Shown here piece after piece: positions 61,780-64,000 of a DNA stretch of 64,000 bases. How positions within the stretch are numbered: the stretch's first letter is position 1; the number at the start of each line of letters is the position of its first letter. Origin of the DNA: Panagrolaimus kolymaensis. Its lineage: Eukaryota; Nematoda; Chromadorea; Rhabditida; Panagrolaimidae. Position numbers and translations under genes: made by a program. The notes beneath the pieces are model-generated. The model ran no database searches, was not told the DNA's origin, and saw only the letters and a list, made by a program, of their open reading frames with translations. The stretch spans positions 1 to 64,000 of the forward strand of contig JAJQJQ010000047.1 of the NCBI GenBank assembly GCA_028622995.1, read 5' to 3'.

Positions 61780-63053
61780 ACTAAAGATTAGCTACTTTCT
61801 TTGTCGTTAAAAGAAAGGAAAAAACAGACAAAAAATCAATAGTTTTTTTTAAAATACATATATTCGGCCATTGCTATTCATTTTTGTTTTGTTTATTGGC
61901 ATTTGTTATTTTTTTGTGCTAAAAAATGCAAAAACATAGAACCTTGGGACTTTATCGCCACTTTTTTGTCTTCCAAAAACTAAATTTTTTTTTTCCAAGA
62001 TCTGCATAGTAAACATCATGGATGCTTTCATATCTTAGCTGTTTATTCCATTGAAAGATTTTTTCTAAAAGTATTTATAAACTTTAAATTTTGCATTCTC
62101 ACATCATTTTTTTCTTCTTCTATGACATGCTTGCTTCGCGCTAACAAAATCAAACAAACATTATGCAACATTATTTTTTATACGAACGGTTGCGTTAATA
62201 TAACCGTTTTTAAAAAAAATGGAACAAAAACATTTCTCTCTCAAAGAATGTTGATTTAAAGGTGACTCAAAGGTTCACAAAGAATGTGAGGAAAGTATTT
62301 GGTTAAAAAAACTTATATTCTTTTTCCTTTCTAACTTTGTTATTTAAAATGTTCAAAAACCCGATTGGTAAAATTTTGATTCATTTTTTAAATTAATAAA
62401 GTAATAATTTCGGTAATTTAAGTTTATTTTATCAGTTTTTTTAAATATATTTTTTTAAATGAAAAGCTATGGTTTTTTCTACTCTTTTTTTATTCAAGAG
62501 TCGTGTCAAGAGAACTTTTAAATAAAAGCAGCCATTTTCCTCTTTTTTTTTCTCTTACTTAACTTTGCGAAAGGCTTTGAAATGTTAAAAAAAGAAAGTT
62601 ACTTTCGTTTTTAAAAAACCATCCTTGAAAAGGAAAATTTTATAAAATAAAAAACACTGTTACAAAAACCCTTAAATAAAAAAGAATTTTTCTATCCATT
62701 TGCTTGAATTTTAAAAAAGATTTACTATCATTTTTTAAAATTTGAATTCACCTTTGTTTTACCTTTTCCACTTTTTTGTTATTGTCCGTCGCATAACTTT
62801 GGTTGCTGAGGAGATTACTTTTCTCTTACTTAAAGAATTATTTTACTTTTTTTATTGATTTTCATTTTTCCAAAATACATCACCCATTTTAATTTCTGTC
62901 TATTTTACTAACGTTCTTCAGCGTTTTTTAATTGCAAAAATGTTTTGAACCCTGCAAAATTTAAACTCGCATTTATAAACCAATCGATCGATAAATTTTA
63001 TTTTATTCTTATATTTAGGAAAATAATTGGAACCCGTTTTACAAGAAACGAAG
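61780..63053. other. Intergenic, nothing recognised
   Basis: AT-rich with T and A homopolymers. The left end shares a CTTTCTTTGTCG block with 57390. No protein-like frame is found. It should include the promoter of the downstream phosphatase gene. Confidence 0.5.
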
Positions 63054-64000
63054 ATGAGAGAAAATAATGTTTATTCATGTTCGGTTGGAGAAAGCCCAAT
63101 TAATTATATGCGAAATCGATATACAAATCGAATAACATGTAAGCATATTTATTTATAATAAAAAAATTTAATTAAAATAATTACTATGTATTATTTTTAA
63201 AGATAATTCAAATCGAGTCGTGTTGAATTCCACATCTAATAACCCTGATGGGTATATAAATGCTTCACATATCAAATATCCTGAAATTTCCACCTCCTAT
63301 ATTGCTTAGCAAGGTCCTTTACCAGAAACTTTGGAAGATTTTTGGGAAATGATTTGTCAATATAAAATTAAAGTTATTGCAATGTTATGCAAATTTGTCG
63401 AAAGTAATTATGTAAGCTTTTTTGTTAAATTTAAAATTTGAATTTGTAAAAAAACTTTTCCCTTTATTTATTTATTTTAGCCAAAATGTGAACAATATTG
63501 GCCAAAATCCGTGGGTGAAAGTAAAACTTTCGGAATTTTTTCTGTTACTTTTGTGAAAGAAAATATTTTTAATGAATTTTCACATCGCTTGCTAAAAGTT
63601 AAATCAAAAAAATATGGTGAAATTGAAATTCAACAATTACATTATACTCAATGGCCCGATTATGGATGTCCAAAAAATGAAAAAAATATTCTTCAACTTA
63701 TTGAACAAATGAATATTTTGCATAATTCAGCTGATTTTCTTTCACCAATTTTGGTTCATTGCAGGTTTAACTTTTTACTCATTTTTATATATTTTTTAGC
63801 ACTTTTTCTCTTTTCTTTTTATAGCGCTGGCTGTGGAAGAACTGGCACGGTTATAGCTTTAAATATCATCCGCGAACTTATGAACAAAAAGGTTGGTAAA
63901 ATAAATTTATTTATAATTTCTCTTTAAAGTTTTTAAGAATGTTTTTTTATCTTCAGGAACCAATTAAAATTGATATTGAACAATTAATTATGAATTTAAG
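63054..64000 (+). pseudogene. Classical protein-tyrosine phosphatase domain, partial, with in-frame TAG
   Basis: Exons 63054-63138, 63203-63411, 63481-63764, 63825-63891 and 63957 to beyond the window join in frame. Motifs in order: NRYTNRIT-YNSNRVVLN, DGYINASHI, [21 protein letters not shown] (TAG at 63307-63309), [27 protein letters not shown] (WPD loop), and the active-site loop VHCSAGCGRTGT with the nucleophilic Cys and the Arg. It then runs ALNIIRELMNKK and EPIKIDIEQLIMNL. Catalytic residues are all present, so only the stop in the YIAxQGP motif argues against function. Upstream exons may exist beyond the short MRENNVYSCSVGES start. Nematodes carry many single-domain, often sperm-type PTPs. 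It is either a young pseudogene or a sequence error. Confidence 0.85.

Overview
This window looks like nuclear DNA of a nematode. It is very AT-rich and its introns are mostly 40-120 nt, with TTTTTAG or TTTTCAG acceptors. The genes fit that view: a Clc (claudin-like) four-span protein, a stand-alone histidine-phosphatase domain, a two-C-type-lectin secreted protein, a classical tyrosine-phosphatase domain and a Helitron. No species can be named from sequence alone.

Layout. 1-12545 is one satellite array of about 94 units in two size classes (131 and 137 bp) with higher-order patterning. It is followed by a 1.6-kb palindrome (12686-14270) and a TA-flanked mariner-type MITE (14919-15292). 15304-17665 is a compact gene cluster: a claudin-like/PDZ fusion (minus), a short divergent ORF (plus) and a 217-aa phosphoglycerate-mutase-like phosphatase (minus). 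A decayed autonomous Helitron fills about 20276-25596, with a preserved 3' hairpin and CTAG end. 26540-27224 encodes a 107-aa secreted protein of unknown function. 28991-30677 is a broken two-C-type-lectin gene, followed by tRNA-Ser(GCT) at 31043-31124. 33321-39431 is a 12-exon gene for a 1776-aa single-pass receptor with LDL-receptor class A and EGF modules.

39432-50021 holds no convincing gene, but it contains a diverged tandem duplication of about 5 kb of noncoding DNA (40117-45262 against 45316-49175). 50022-51869 is a 5-exon rhodopsin-class GPCR. From 52.4 kb onward the DNA is repeat-rich. It includes a 1365-bp hAT element with an 8-bp target duplication, a 202-bp hAT MITE nested inside it, several degraded duplicated gene fragments on both strands, a 137-bp tandem repeat and a small two-exon orphan gene (58854-59449). 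The window ends inside a protein-tyrosine-phosphatase gene that carries an in-frame TAG.

The genes do not form a pathway. Likely surface or signalling functions dominate. The left 14 kb is heterochromatin-like and the right 12 kb is a graveyard of duplicated fragments and transposons. All splice models were built by eye from GT/AG sites and frame continuity.
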